This document shows positions 47,519-58,801 of a DNA stretch of 64,000 bases, piece by piece. A program made the position numbers and the translations under genes. Each line of letters begins with the position of its first letter. Position 1 is the stretch's first letter. The notes beneath the pieces are model-generated. The model did not search any database. It saw nothing but the letters and a program-made list of their open reading frames with translations, and was not told where the DNA came from. This stretch comes from Holtermannia corniformis (taxonomy: Eukaryota; Basidiomycota; Tremellomycetes; Holtermanniales), in contig BCIJ01000010.1 of the NCBI GenBank assembly GCA_001599935.1, positions 308,444 through 372,443 on the forward strand, read 5' to 3'.

Positions 47519-48007
47519 ATGCCAGTGTTCGATTTATACAGCAGCGTTGAGCGCGGATCATCCCCACCCGTAGCTCCACAAACAATGTATCGCCCACTCA
47601 AGCAATGGCTTGCGTCCCGCAACGTAACGCTGTCAAACTCCGTATCTATCAGCTTCAACCAAGCTCTCGACCACATGACCATCTCGCCCGACGGCAAAGT
47701 CGTTACATACGTTACCGCCAATGCCTCGTATCCCATGGAGCACTCGACGTCCAACTGTGTGGATCGTAGCTCGGACGCAAACGAGGAGTTTCTGATTGAC
47801 GCTGGCGAATTTCACCCGGGTGAAAGCGGTAGCGCAGACTTGGAGGAGCGTCAGACCGAAGGGCTGTGGGGTTTATATGAGGATTGGCCGATAGGATGTC
47901 GTGAGACGCTGTTGACGATCCTGAAGGCCGTCGAGGACCGCGGCGAGCCGGGTCTGCAAGGTTGTAAGCACTCTAGTGGCGTGCTGGCGGAGAGGCTGAG
48001 GCGTTGA
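47519..48007 (+). CDS. Hypothetical protein, 162 aa, single exon
   Basis: An intron-free frame starting MPVFDLYSSVERGSSPPVAP, with a mid-region HMTISPDGKVVTYVTANASY and an acidic, helical end (ALWGLYEDW-like, LLTILKAVEDRGEPG). No recognised domain. The absence of an intron is unusual in this window, so either it is a young gene or the frame is fortuitous. It ends just before the 3' end of the disulfide-isomerase gene (convergent). Confidence 0.35.
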   Translation: MPVFDLYSSVERGSSPPVAPQTMYRPLKQWLASRNVTLSNSVSISFNQALDHMTISPDGKVVTYVTANASYPMEHSTSNCVDRSSDANEEFLIDAGEFHPGESGSADLEERQTEGLWGLYEDWPIGCRETLLTILKAVEDRGEPGLQGCKHSSGVLAERLRR

Positions 48008-48098
48008 GCGCGTACGCGGTAGTCGATCCTTATGCAGAGACGTTCGGCAATGATCTCACGAGTAAACATTAGATTGATTTCTTTGCATGACGAGACGG

Positions 48099-49482
48099 CT
48101 ACAGCTCATCCTTTTGATGTCCCGTAGTCTCGCTAGCCTCGACCGCACCGTCTCCAGGAGCCTGAGGTACCTCTGGCTCGTCTGCAGCAGCATCGGCCGG
48201 CTCTTGACCACCCACTGCGTCCTCGACCGCTTGCTCCTCGACCGGCTCGGGCGCACTCTCGACCTTTGTGCCCTTTGCCGCCAATTTGGCGCGCCGGGCT
48301 GCGTCTCGTCGCTCCTCTTCGTCGAGCTTGGCTTGTAGCCGGGCTCGCTTGGCAGCGAGGTCTTGAGCCGCTTTAGTCGGCTCTGCGTCGGTAGCAGTGG
48401 CGGCGGGCGGTGAACCCGATGCGAGTGGGGAGAGGTATTGTAGCAGAGGGTCAAACTTGAGCGGGCCTTTGGAATGATCAATCAGCACTGCGCTCGGTGT
48501 TGTATTCGCTCACCGTCGTACGCGGCCATTTCGCCGTTGACCCATGTCACGACGCGGACCGTGTCCTTGCCCTGTTTGACGTCGTCGCCTAGTCCGAGGG
48601 CGTTCAGGACACTCTTGTCGGCCGTGTCTTTGACATAGGCGAGCTTGACGGCTGGTGTGAGGCGAGACGCAAGGACCTTCCACATGAGCGGGATCGACGG
48701 GGCCGAAGGGTGGATCAAGAGTGCATGCGGGGTCGTTGGGTTCTACCGCGGCGCATCAGCGATTTCAAAGTTCGGTCATCGGGGTGACACACCTCGCCTA
48801 GTGCGGCCATGAGCAACGACATGACCTCTTGCCCGGGTTCGACCCTCAACTTGTTGACTTTGTCCGGGATCATCTCGGTCGCATACGAGACGAGCGCTTT
48901 GGCCTTGCGCTCGCCCTGGTAGTCTCTTGCAGCGCCCTTGGACGCTTTCGGGAACGCCTTGATGGTCGGGAAGCCTTGGATGCCGTGCTCGCCACACAAG
49001 GCCTTGTTGGCGGCCGCGTCGCAGTCGACGGCGTAGAAGGGGATGAGCGGGTGAAGTGACTGGGCGGCTTTGGTGAATTCAGGGGTCAGATTCTTGCAAT
49101 GCTGCCGACTGGTCAGTCGAGGTTGCTGATGAGCAAGACGACGTACACCACACCTGGTGATGGGTCAGCATGGGCGGATGGCCGTGGGTGGCGAAACGTA
49201 CCAAGGAGCGACAAAGGCGACCATCTGGTGTTTGTCAGTGGTCTCCGCCTCTGCTTGTGAGCTTGACACGTACACTAGCATGCTTGCGAGCATGTCAGCG
49301 GGCAGCTTGCGTCGTATGGATCCGATACTGACCTCGGACGCCATGGCCTTTCTGAACGCCTTTGCGTCTAGGTTGATGACGGGCCCGTCTGCTGGGTACA
49401 AGCCAGCCTCGACGAGCGAGGCGAGCGAGACGGCAGCGAGCACGAGCTGAGCTACGAGCGATCCGACAGACGAGCCGAGCAT
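48099..49482 (-). CDS. ER protein disulfide isomerase with KDEL signal (MPD1/P5-like)
   Basis: Thiol oxidoreductase of the ER lumen. The start MLGSSVGSLVAQLVLAAVSL is a signal peptide. The thioredoxin domain reads INLDAKAFRKAMASE, HAS, MVAFVAPW, CG, HCKNLTPEF, then FYAVDCDAAANKALCGEHGI and QGFPTIKAFPKA. The catalytic CGHC is assembled from micro-exons (49282-49274, 49224-49202, 49153-49147). A second, inactive-looking region follows (PSIPLMWKVLASRLTPAVKL, VRVVTWVNGEMAAY). An Ala/Glu-rich coiled region (KRARLQAKLDEEERRDAARR) leads to the C terminus HQKDEL, an ER retrieval signal. One active site only; length about 385-400 aa. Divergent from exportin-T. Confidence 0.9.
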
Positions 49483-49793
49483 GATGATCACCAACGCAGT
49501 CGTCGACTCCAACGTGGGCCGCAGCCAGCACGGCGGTTTCCACTTCATTCCATCCCATTGTCTTATCAAATCCCAGTCTCTGCTGTCCTCGCAGCGAGAA
49601 CAATCATCAGAGCAGCAGTGACGACCGGCGCTAATACGACGACGAGCTCAAAGTCCAGTCTGATCCATCCCATCGCACCGAACCAGTGGGATCCTAAAAT
49701 CAAGTCAAAAAGCAAAAAGAGCGGTGAGGACCGAAATCGAAAGACAAGTTCAACGACGAGCTCGCACGACTCGACCGACTCGACGGATCGCAC
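49483..49793. promoter_or_regulatory. Divergent promoter region, disulfide isomerase / exportin-T
   Basis: 311 bp between the two starts. In-frame codons extend upstream of the exportin start, but none looks conserved. No other gene is visible. Confidence 0.45.
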
Positions 49794-52700
49794 ATGGCGT
49801 CGCACGCAGAGCAGATCCCAGAGGCCGTTCGCATCGCCGCCAGTGTAGACCCCAGTGTGCCCCCAGAGCTCAAGCAGCAGGCGCTGGCGTACCTCACAAA
49901 GGTCAAGGAACTCGGCGAGGAAACCTGGCAGGTCAGTGTGGTGCATGCCATGAGTGCAAGCGGGCGTCGCAGCAATGTTTGCTAGCGAGACTGGGCTAGC
50001 TTGAGCCTCACTCGTTCTGCGGCGCTCGAGCCATCCTCGTCTCGGTCAAGGCAGTCGAGTCAGCACCACCTGGCTTGACTTTTGGCTTTACGCTCGACTC
50101 TGCAGCCACACGACTGTCAAACTCGAGCTGACTTGACCTCAGGACTGCTTGGCTCTCTACCTGCAAGGCGCAGGTGCTTCTGCGGCTTCGTCAAGCACTG
50201 GCAAAGATGGCAAGCAAAAGCAAGGCAGTGATCTCCGCGTATTCTGCGAGCAGGTCGTCGACGATGTTCTGATCAACAAGTAAGCCTGCAACGCAGTGCT
50301 GACGCTGTCAAGTCGGGCTAACGTGTGCAGATCAAACGTGTTGACGCCAGATACGCTGCAAGCCGTCTATGCGGCTCTGACCGAATTCGTCGACACCGAG
50401 TATGTGCGCGGCTCGGCCGAGGATGGTCAGGCATGTACGTACTCATGCGTCCTGGCGATTGCACACGACAGTGCTGACGTGCTCAGTCTTCCGCAACAAG
50501 CTTGCGTTTACGCTCGCCCACACTTTTCTGCACACATACGAATCCCTCCGGCCCGACTTTCTGCAAGCTTTCCTGCCCCTTCTCGCATCGCCGTCCGAAC
50601 CATTACACGCACCCCTGCTCTCCATCCGGCTCATCTACGAGATCGCACTCGAAGTACATGATCAGACGTTGCGCACCGCGCGCTCATGGTCGGACGACCG
50701 GTTCAAGCGGGATGGCGTGCTCCGTGACTTGATCAGGACGCGTGGGGACGGCATGGCCGTCATCAATGCCTTGTTCAGTGTCATCCGGCTTGGGCTGGAC
50801 AGGATTGACCGTGGAGAGAGGGGGAAATGGGTCGAGGCGGTCGAGTGGGCCACGATTGCCGTCGCTTCGTGGACGCGTGCGTGCTCACCCTCGGATCCGA
50901 GATGATGGTGACTGACCTCTACAGCTTGGATCGACATTGGCGTCACGTTGACCCAGGATAATCTTGCCCTCCTCCAGAGCCTACTGCACCACCGCTCCTT
51001 TCCCCAGTTCGTCGCACCCGCCGCCGCCGTCCTCCGCGCAATGCAGTCGAAAGGCATCAAGGACCACGCCGAGAAGCTCCAAGTGCTCAGAGCGCTCAAC
51101 GTCGTCCCGCTCATCGACACGCTCGAAGCGCAGTCCAAGAGCGCCGACGAGGACGACAGGGATCGGATCAAGCCGGCGTATGGTGGCGTTTTGGACCAAT
51201 ATGGGATCGAGCTCGTCAAGCTGCTTGCAGAGGTGTGTCGCGTCGTCGTCAATCGGTCAATACTGACGAGAACTGTAGAACGACCTGGAGCAAGCTCAGC
51301 GCGATGAAGCAGAGGCTCTCATGAACGCTTCGCTGCCGCTTTTGATCCGGTTCTTGACGGACCGTCACGCCGAGACAGCAAACGCCGTCTTCCCCTTCCT
51401 ATCTGATCTCCTCAAGTCGGTACGTACATCCCATCTCGACCTACGCGATAGCGGCGGCTGATTCATCATAGTACAAAAAGTATAATAAGAAACCGCCCTC
51501 TGCACCAACCAACGGCGCCCCCGTAGCACCCCTTGCGGTCCCCTCCATCCCCCTCCCAGATGACAAGCGCCAGTTCCTGCTTTCGCTGCTACAAGTCTTG
51601 ATCACGCAGCTCGAGTGGCCGAAGGAGGTCGATTGGGCGCTGGGCGAGGTCGATGGCCCAGATACGGATCTTGACGAGGCCGGCTTGTTCTGGAAATTGC
51701 GCAAGGTCAGTCATTCGGCCGCTTGGGTGCAGACCGGAGCTGACGACCGTGGGCACAGACGATCCGAACATATATCGACTCGATTGCGACGATTGACGAG
51801 ACGCTGTTCACAGAAGTCGTGGGTACCGTCGTCATGAACGCTTTGGGCGCTATCCAGAACGGCGGCGTTGCTGCGCTGGATTGGCCGCAGGCCGAGCTGT
51901 CGCTGTATCTCATCTACATCTTTGGCGAAGTCACCAAAGGTCAGCGGCGCAGTGCATCGATCGAGAGCTTGCAAAGCTGACATGGTTGCAGTTGGCACAG
52001 CACGCAAAGCCTACTTTGTCCTGCCTTCTGACGGCCAAACAGCACGCGATCGCGACCGCCAGCGCCGAGCGAGCATCAACAGTGCTGCAACAGACAGTAG
52101 CACTGGCACGCCCGTCGAACTCACGCCTGAAGAAGCCGCAAAGCTCAAACTTGACCCAGCAGCAAAGCTCACAAGCGTCTACTACGGCGGATCCAAGGCC
52201 AGCACGATCGACTACACGACCTTGCCTCTCACGCCGCTCGGCGAGCTGCTCAAGACTGCCATGGGCTCGGGCATCCTCGCGTATCCGCACGCCAGTGTCC
52301 CACTGCAGTTTTTCGAGATTGCCGTGCGCTATGTCGAGTTTTGGCGCGCTAGGAGGGAGTTTGTCAAGCCCATGCTGGAGGCTATGCTTGACTCGAGGTC
52401 GGTTCCGCGGATGTGTGGCTGGTGGCACGGCTGATCTCGAGCACAGGGGCGTACATCACCCCGATCAGGCCGTTCGCAGACGGTGTTTCTACTTGCTCAA
52501 CAAGTTTGTACGCGAGTGTCGTAGTGACGTCGAGGCGGAGATTGTGCCGACCGTGCTGGAGACTCTACATGTGCGTCATTCCTCTTCAGATCGGCACCCA
52601 GCTGACACTATCAGGACTTGCTCGCGGTCACGGCTGTTTTGCCAGAGCCCGAGGCTTCAGGGGAAGACTTGCTTGTCAAAGCTACGACAGGAAACAATTC

Positions 52701-54107
52701 TTTCAATGACCAACTGTACCTCTTTGAAACCGTCGGCTCGCTCATTGCGCTTCTTCGTAAACCAGAACAAGCCGAACAGCAAAAGCTCATGCTCGACGTC
52801 GTCGCCGGGCCTCTGACTGCTAGCATCGTAGCCGGTCTCAACCACTACCAACAGGTTGGGTCTGGTGATCTGCTTGCTATCCTCCAGATTCACCATCTGC
52901 TCCTGGCGCTCGGCCACTTTGCCAAGGGCTTCCCGCCCGCTTCGGACGATGCCAATGTCAGGGTACCGACGCACGCCGCGGCGTTCAAGCAGATGACGGA
53001 GGGTGTGTTGCAGATTGTTGAGATCATGAAGTCGCACCGCGTCATCCGGGATGCTGTGCGTACACCCAAGTACGGCGAGACAGAGCTGATGCCTTCGTAG
53101 GCTCGCTTCGCTTTCTCGCAATTCGTCTCGACGGTCGGCTCGGCCATTGCTGAATACGCGCCTCAATTCGTCATCCGCATCGTCAGCGAGTTTGAAGAAA
53201 CCGAGCTTGGAGAGTTCCTAGTGTTCTTGGGCCTCGTCACCCACAAGCTCAAGGTTTGTTCGAGAGTAGGATGCGGTAGCTATGCTAACAGCTTCAGTCG
53301 AATACATTCGACACGATCGACTTGCTATTGCTGCCCTTGCTTTCGCGCGTGTTCGCTGTCCTGCAAGCCCCAGTGACGGGCACAGACGATGCGCTTGTCC
53401 GCCGCAGCTTGCAGACGGCCTATCTTCAGTTCTTGACCATGATCATGAACGCTGGGCTGCAGGGCATCTTCTTGACCGACCGTGAGCACATTGTGTGTAA
53501 TTGTTCTCGCTGACCCCTCTAGGCAACAAAGCAGAGTTCGAGAACGTGCTGTCCTCTCTTTGCACGCTTGCTCTCGACGCATCCGATCCAACGTCATCAA
53601 AGCTCGCTTTCGCCTTCTTGGCCAAGTCTGTCCTCGTCTGGGGAGCATCGCCCAACGCAACGCCGTCCGTCTTTGCAGACTCGGCCCTCATCTCGTCAAA
53701 CAAGGGCGCCAACGGCAATGCCAATACTGCGGCGGTGCTAGACACGAGCAGCGCTCTGCCGGGTTACGAGAACTTTGTGTACGAGCGCCTGCTTCCAATG
53801 TGCTTCGAGGTGCCCGGCAAGGCCGAGTTCAGGCCCAAGGATGGTGCTTACCAGCTTGTGAGCTGTCTTTGTGTGCAATAACAGACGGCGCTGACGCAGA
53901 CAGGTCATGTACGAGATCACGTCTCTGCTCCGCGCGGCCCTGCAAGCGCGCGGGCAAGAAGCCGTCAACTTTTTGCAAACCGACCTGTTGCCACGACTCC
54001 AGTGCCCACCCGACTTTGCCGCTCAACTCGTCACGCATCTTCGCACGCAAACGGCCAAAGACTTTCGACGTACCTTTACGGAATTTGTCAAAGTCAGCAA
54101 GGGATAG
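49794..54107 (+). CDS. LOS1: Exportin-T (LOS1/XPOT), tRNA nuclear export receptor
   Basis: Karyopherin that carries mature tRNA out of the nucleus with Ran-GTP. About 1,150-1,200 aa over some fifteen exons. The N terminus (MASHAEQIPEAVRIAASVDP, VPPELKQQALAYLTKVKE) has the exportin-T pattern, and QDCLALYLQGAG and FCEQVVDDVLINKSN follow. HEAT-like helices continue: FFRNKLAFTLAHTFLHTYES, WASFF-type elements, VLRDLIRTRGDGMAVINALF, DIGVTLTQDNLALLQSLLHH, AVFPFLSDLLKS, DWPQAELSLYLIYIFGE, then VRRRCFYLLNKFVRECRSDV and ending FAAQLVTHLRTQTAKDFRRT. The order and length match the family. Intron positions were inferred from frame continuity. Confidence 0.93.
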
Positions 54108-54366
54108 ACTTCCCGTCTGACCTGTTCCCATCCGCGACCCCTTCGTTCATAGCCACGCCGCATCAGCATCGCACCGTCGTATAGACTCATCACTTGTGCA
54201 TCACGCCCGATCACTTCCTGCATCCTGCTAGCTCTTGTTCCCGCTGTCCTTTACAAAACCCTTTCGTTCCGACTTGTGCGCAATCCCCTAACGAAGTCAA
54301 GATGCATCTGTACATATTCATCAGCCCCGCGGCTTGTTTTCACATGCTCTGAGGACATACCTTTCT

Positions 54367-54681
54367 TTACCCGCCAATGGGGCCAGCACCAGCTTGCTCT
54401 TCCTTCTTGGGGCTCTCGCCGACCTTTTTGGTCTCTTGCAAGTCTGCACCGCTGCTGCCTTTACCGCCGCCGATTTCGGGATCCGTCACGCCCGTCTTCT
54501 CGCCAGCGTTCTTGCCCTGCCCCTGCGGCGTCGGGTCAGCTGTCGAGGCGGGCGTCGGCGTCCCCTTGCCATCCGCTTGCTCGGGGTTGGTGTCACCGTA
54601 GCCTGTCGCGAAGCGCGGGACCGAAGTCGACAGCGCGCGCAAAGGGAACGCAAGGCTGCGTGTGCGAGTGATCAACGACAT
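54367..54681 (-). CDS. Small mitochondrial hypothetical protein, 104 aa
   Basis: Single-exon frame. The start MSLITRTRSLAFPLRALSTS plus a VPRFATGYG segment looks like a mitochondrial presequence with a cleavage site. The rest is Gly/Pro/Lys-rich, with an ending ETKKVGESPKKEEQAGAGPI then GG. I recall similar short proteins with the same GAGPIGG ending in other basidiomycetes, but no function. The compositional bias makes independent confirmation hard. It lies between the exportin-T end and the Zn2Cys6 gene end. Confidence 0.6.
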   Translation of the reverse strand: MSLITRTRSLAFPLRALSTSVPRFATGYGDTNPEQADGKGTPTPASTADPTPQGQGKNAGEKTGVTDPEIGGGKGSSGADLQETKKVGESPKKEEQAGAGPIGG

Positions 54682-54826
54682 TGGATGTGGATGTCAATGG
54701 TGACAGCGAGCGAGCGCGAGGGCACTGACGTGACCAGGGGAGAATGAGATCGAGATCGCGCGCGGAGCCCCAGAAACTGTCGATCGAAAAAGTATAACAT
54801 GGTGATCCCAGCAGACAGTGTACGAC

Positions 54827-57800
54827 TCAGTGCAGGCTGCTGTGGTGCGATGGCGTTTGCGCGCGGCTTTGCGAAGGAGTGTGACCGAGCGAGGGCGTGC
54901 TGCAAGAGGTCAACATTGAGAGGTTGCGAGATCGCGGTACTGACATAACGCCACTGCCGTAGATTTGCGAATGCAGCAACCCGCCCGAGAGGGTGATCTG
55001 GGCCGAGCCACCAAAGCCCTGGGATAGAGATGAGCACAGTCGCGGTCCAACAGGCCAAGACGTACAGGCATCAACATTGAATCATTCCACCCGTCAAAGC
55101 TGTCATTGCCGGGATAGAGCTGACCGGCGGGGTAATCGCTCCAGCCCGCGGGCGTACCGAACGATGGGTACGTGACAGGCGAGTTGTGTAGCGAGTTGAC
55201 GGCCGACTGTGATGGACCAGCAGCAGACGGCAGGATCCTGCGGCGTCTCAGTATAACCGACGAGCCGGGTGCTACTCACATCATGTCTCCGCCCTGCTGC
55301 ACAAAGCCAAACTGCGAGCCACTGTTCATGGCCAGGTTCATCGTGTCGACCCTCAGGGCCTGTGGGTTCCACATTCCAGTCGGGTCAATGAGTGATTGGG
55401 CGTCATAGGTAGGCTGGAAGCCGCCGATGGACGGGTCCATGACTTGGTGCTCGGCAAGCGTGTTGGGTTCCTTGGGCGCCTCGCGAGTCTTGCGAATGAT
55501 CTCGCGGATAAAGGCGGCGTAGATGGCAGGTTGATGGCTGGGATCGACGGCACAGCCTTCGAGGACGTCGGCGATTTCCCTGAGCTCTGGTCAGCATGTA
55601 CAGCCTTGCCGCTCGCAGACTGACGAGACCAGAGTATAGATGGCTTCATCAGAGTCGTGGTAGGGCCGTACCTCTGGCTTTGTCAACTTGAGTAGCGACA
55701 GCAGCTGTGGCGCGTCAGCGCTTGTAGACGATAGGCCAGTGCACGTACAGCATAGCTCGTCTGCACAAAGTTAGAGTCTGGCAAATGGCTCAAAACACCC
55801 CTCGGCAAGAACCCAATCTTGATCACGTCGCAGACTTTCTGTCGTCACGTCGTCAGACGCGTCGGTCACTCGCCCGTCCACGTACCGTCGCGGCCTCGTA
55901 CACATTGACGAAAAAGTACGAGAGGTCAGTCTTGCGCCGTTGCTGATCGTCGGATCAGTCTGTGCAGGTCCAGGTCTGATTCGCTCACCTCGAGAGCATT
56001 CTGCAGCCCGAAAGAGTAGAGGACAAGGGCCGAGTACTGGTAGTAGAACTGGGCGCGACTGTCGTACTCGTTGACGCCTCTTGTGCCGAGTCGGTCCGCA
56101 CTGTCGATCGCGGCGTTAGAAGGCTTGGGCCAACCTTCGGCAACTAACGTCTCGGTCCGGTTCCACTGATGCGAGGTCAGTACGGTCCACCAAGCCAGTG
56201 TCGACTTGCCTCTACGAGCCACCTCGTCAACTCTTCCATCGCCGAACGCGTAATGACTTGGTCTGCAGCGTGTCAGCTACTCGTGCGGCCAGAGCACGCG
56301 CCAACGCACAATCGCAGTCGGCACGCAGGCCCGACGCCGTCGTCGTGCTCGAATAGATATGATCAATCGCCCTCGACATGATCTGCTGCAAGTTGACATA
56401 GGCTGCGAGCGCGGTATCCGAGGGCTGCGAGAACCGCTGGTTGAGCCAGGTCGACTCGCACGAGTTGCGGATAATGTAGTCTTCGCGGATCGTGTAGGGT
56501 TTGCCCATCTGGGCGCTGAGGGAGCGATCGAGGACGAAGCAGTGTAGCCAGCAGCGTTCGCGGTTGAGGATCTCGCGGTCGCGCATGTGGCCTTCCTCTG
56601 TGTCGAGGTTGGATGTGACGCTCTTGCGGTGGAGGTTGAGGTCGGTCGCCATTCTGGGACTGTCAGTTGTGATCACGAGCTGATGAGCACTCACCGTATA
56701 GCCATGCCCAGCATGAGCCAAGTGCGGTCCTGTTCAAACCTGTCGATATCAGTGCCGGCTCTTTGTCAGTTCCGCGCCTACATACGTCTTCTCCGGCCCG
56801 AGCGTCCACAGCGTCAGCAAAAGATACGCCTGGACGACCTCGACGCTCTTGTAGCTGACCATGCGTCAGCAAGCATCATCTCATTAAAGACGACTGACCC
56901 CCGGGCAGGCACCTCGAATGCCAACCGCTTGGCATATGTCGATAGCGGGCCATGGAGGTTGGCGCGAGCGGGATGGAAGCGTGCAGCGATCGCACAGATG
57001 CTGACGGTCAGTACGTGTGAGGCTACGGAATCAGACATACACTGGGATCATCAGTAAAGCACCTGGAGAGACCGAGTCGGACACACCTGTGCATAGAAAT
57101 TGGCTGCGCTGCAAGACGAGGGTCGAGGTATGGAACTCTTTGATCAGGAGCGGGACGTGGATTGCCACTTGAGTTCAAGTCAGCACGGCAGAGAGCAGCA
57201 GACGAGAACGGACTGTTATCAAAGAAGATTGTGAACAGCTCGTCAATCTGTGACGGCGTCAGCGTGTTCTGGTACGCCAAAGCGGCACTGACCTCTTCGC
57301 GCGTGACGATACTGAAGAGCTCTGGTTGTGGGGGGTGCAGATGACCGTTGGAAGAGCCAGGCGAGGCTGCTACGCGTTAGCTGGTGCGCGGCAGATGACG
57401 GTACCCACGAGGTTTAAAGTAATTGGTCGACGCGAGCCCGCGCGTGTCGGCCTCATCATCCGCGCCTCTGATATCACTCGTGGCCGTCTTGTAGTCACCG
57501 CCGACAGGGATCATGCCGCGCATCGGGCTCGCGTGGTTTGCGATCCCGTTCAAGGATGCCGTGACATGCTCACTGAGGGGTGATGGCCCGTGCGGACGCT
57601 TTGGCTCGTGTAGTGAAGCCTCGGCGAGGAGACCCAACGGACTGAGCGTGTTATCGGGCAACGAGTGCAGTCTGCGACTCTCAGAGCTCGCGCTGCCTTG
57701 TTGGCCGTGTGAGGGGAGGCCGAGACCAGGATAGGGGCGGTGACGGTCGCGATCGCCGCTGTCGCCCGGTCCCATGAAGCGGTCAAAGGACTCTTGATCG

Positions 57801-58678
57801 GCCGACGAGGGCTCGAGGCGGCCTGCCATGCGCGTGTACGACTCGGCGTGGCATGGCGTTGCACCGCGCGAGGGGGTCGCTTGAGGGCCTGCGAGCGGGA
57901 CGGCGGCTGCGGCGAGGATTTCGAGCGTCTCGGGGTCCGTTTCGGCATTGGTCAGCGTGGCGGTAAAAGTCGAGAGCGAGGACCGGTCGAGCGTGGAGAG
58001 CGCCTAGGTAGCAGTCATCAGCGGCCGTGTTGTAGCTCGACTCAACGTACGGTGCCAACGTTGCGTAGTGCCGACTCGAGTTTAGCGATCCGATTGGCGA
58101 GCATTTCTGCTTTGCTGTGGTCATGTGAGCTTCGAGGACGGCAGCGAGGGATCCGACTTGCCGTGTACTGCGCTTGCCGCGGTTACTCTCCTCGAATATA
58201 CATTCGTGGCCTCCAAAGCGGCAGCGCTGAGTTTGGATCAGCACCATGCTACATTCCAGTCGCCACCGCGCCCACCTTGCAAGCACCAGCGCCGGCTTCA
58301 TCGGGCAAACACTTCATCTTGAGACGTCTGCATTGCCCACTAGCGTGCATCAGCCTTGGGCTCGTACGCCGAGCATGAGCCATACCAAGCACGACTGCCC
58401 CTGGTCAACTTGACTTTGGGTTTCCCGTCCTTGTCCAACTTGACCTGCTTGCCGTTTGACGATCCGCTGGCGCCGTTCTGGTGGGCATCGTGGTCGTGCT
58501 CGATGTCATCGTCGTCTTCGTCGTCGTCGTCTGGTTCGGGCTCTGGTTCGCCCTGCGAGGACGTCTGGCGTGAGAGTGTGCCGTCTGTGCGTTGACGCTT
58601 GTCTGCCGGTGTAGGCCAGTAGCCCTGAGCGTTCTGAGCTGCGTCCCAGCTCCGTTTCGGCGGGTACGGCTCTGACAT
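54827..58678 (-). CDS. Zn(II)2Cys6 transcription factor with fungal-specific TF domain
   Basis: Nuclear regulator, about 1,000 aa in many exons. It begins MSEPYPPKRSWDAAQNAQGY, has an acidic run (EPDDDDEDDDDIEHDHD) and a basic lead KVKLTRGSRA. The binuclear cluster is split by introns: CGQCRRLKMKC, DEAGAGACK, RCRFGGHECIFEE, matching C-x2-C-x6-C-x9-C-x2-C-x6-C. The middle part (about 57300-55700) fits the fungal_trans regulatory domain, with RFSQPSDTALAAYVNLQQIM and [20 protein letters not shown]. The C terminus is Ser/Gly/Gln-rich and ends ...RAQTPSHHSSLH with TGA at 54827-54829. Target genes cannot be told. Confidence 0.85.
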
Positions 58679-58801
58679 TGTCTGTTCCGTCGACAGTGCT
58701 CCCAGTACAGTCCACTCGGTCCACCGTTTCGCTTGCCGCCCGTACCGTCACTCCCCAAAGTGGCAACTCGGCAACCGCGCTCAGCCGTGGCATCTCTACC
58801 T

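Noticed and set aside
54672..55058. A 128-codon minus-strand frame near the Zn2Cys6 gene end
   Set aside because: It mixes two frames of that gene's last exons and its introns; the spliced model explains the sequence better.
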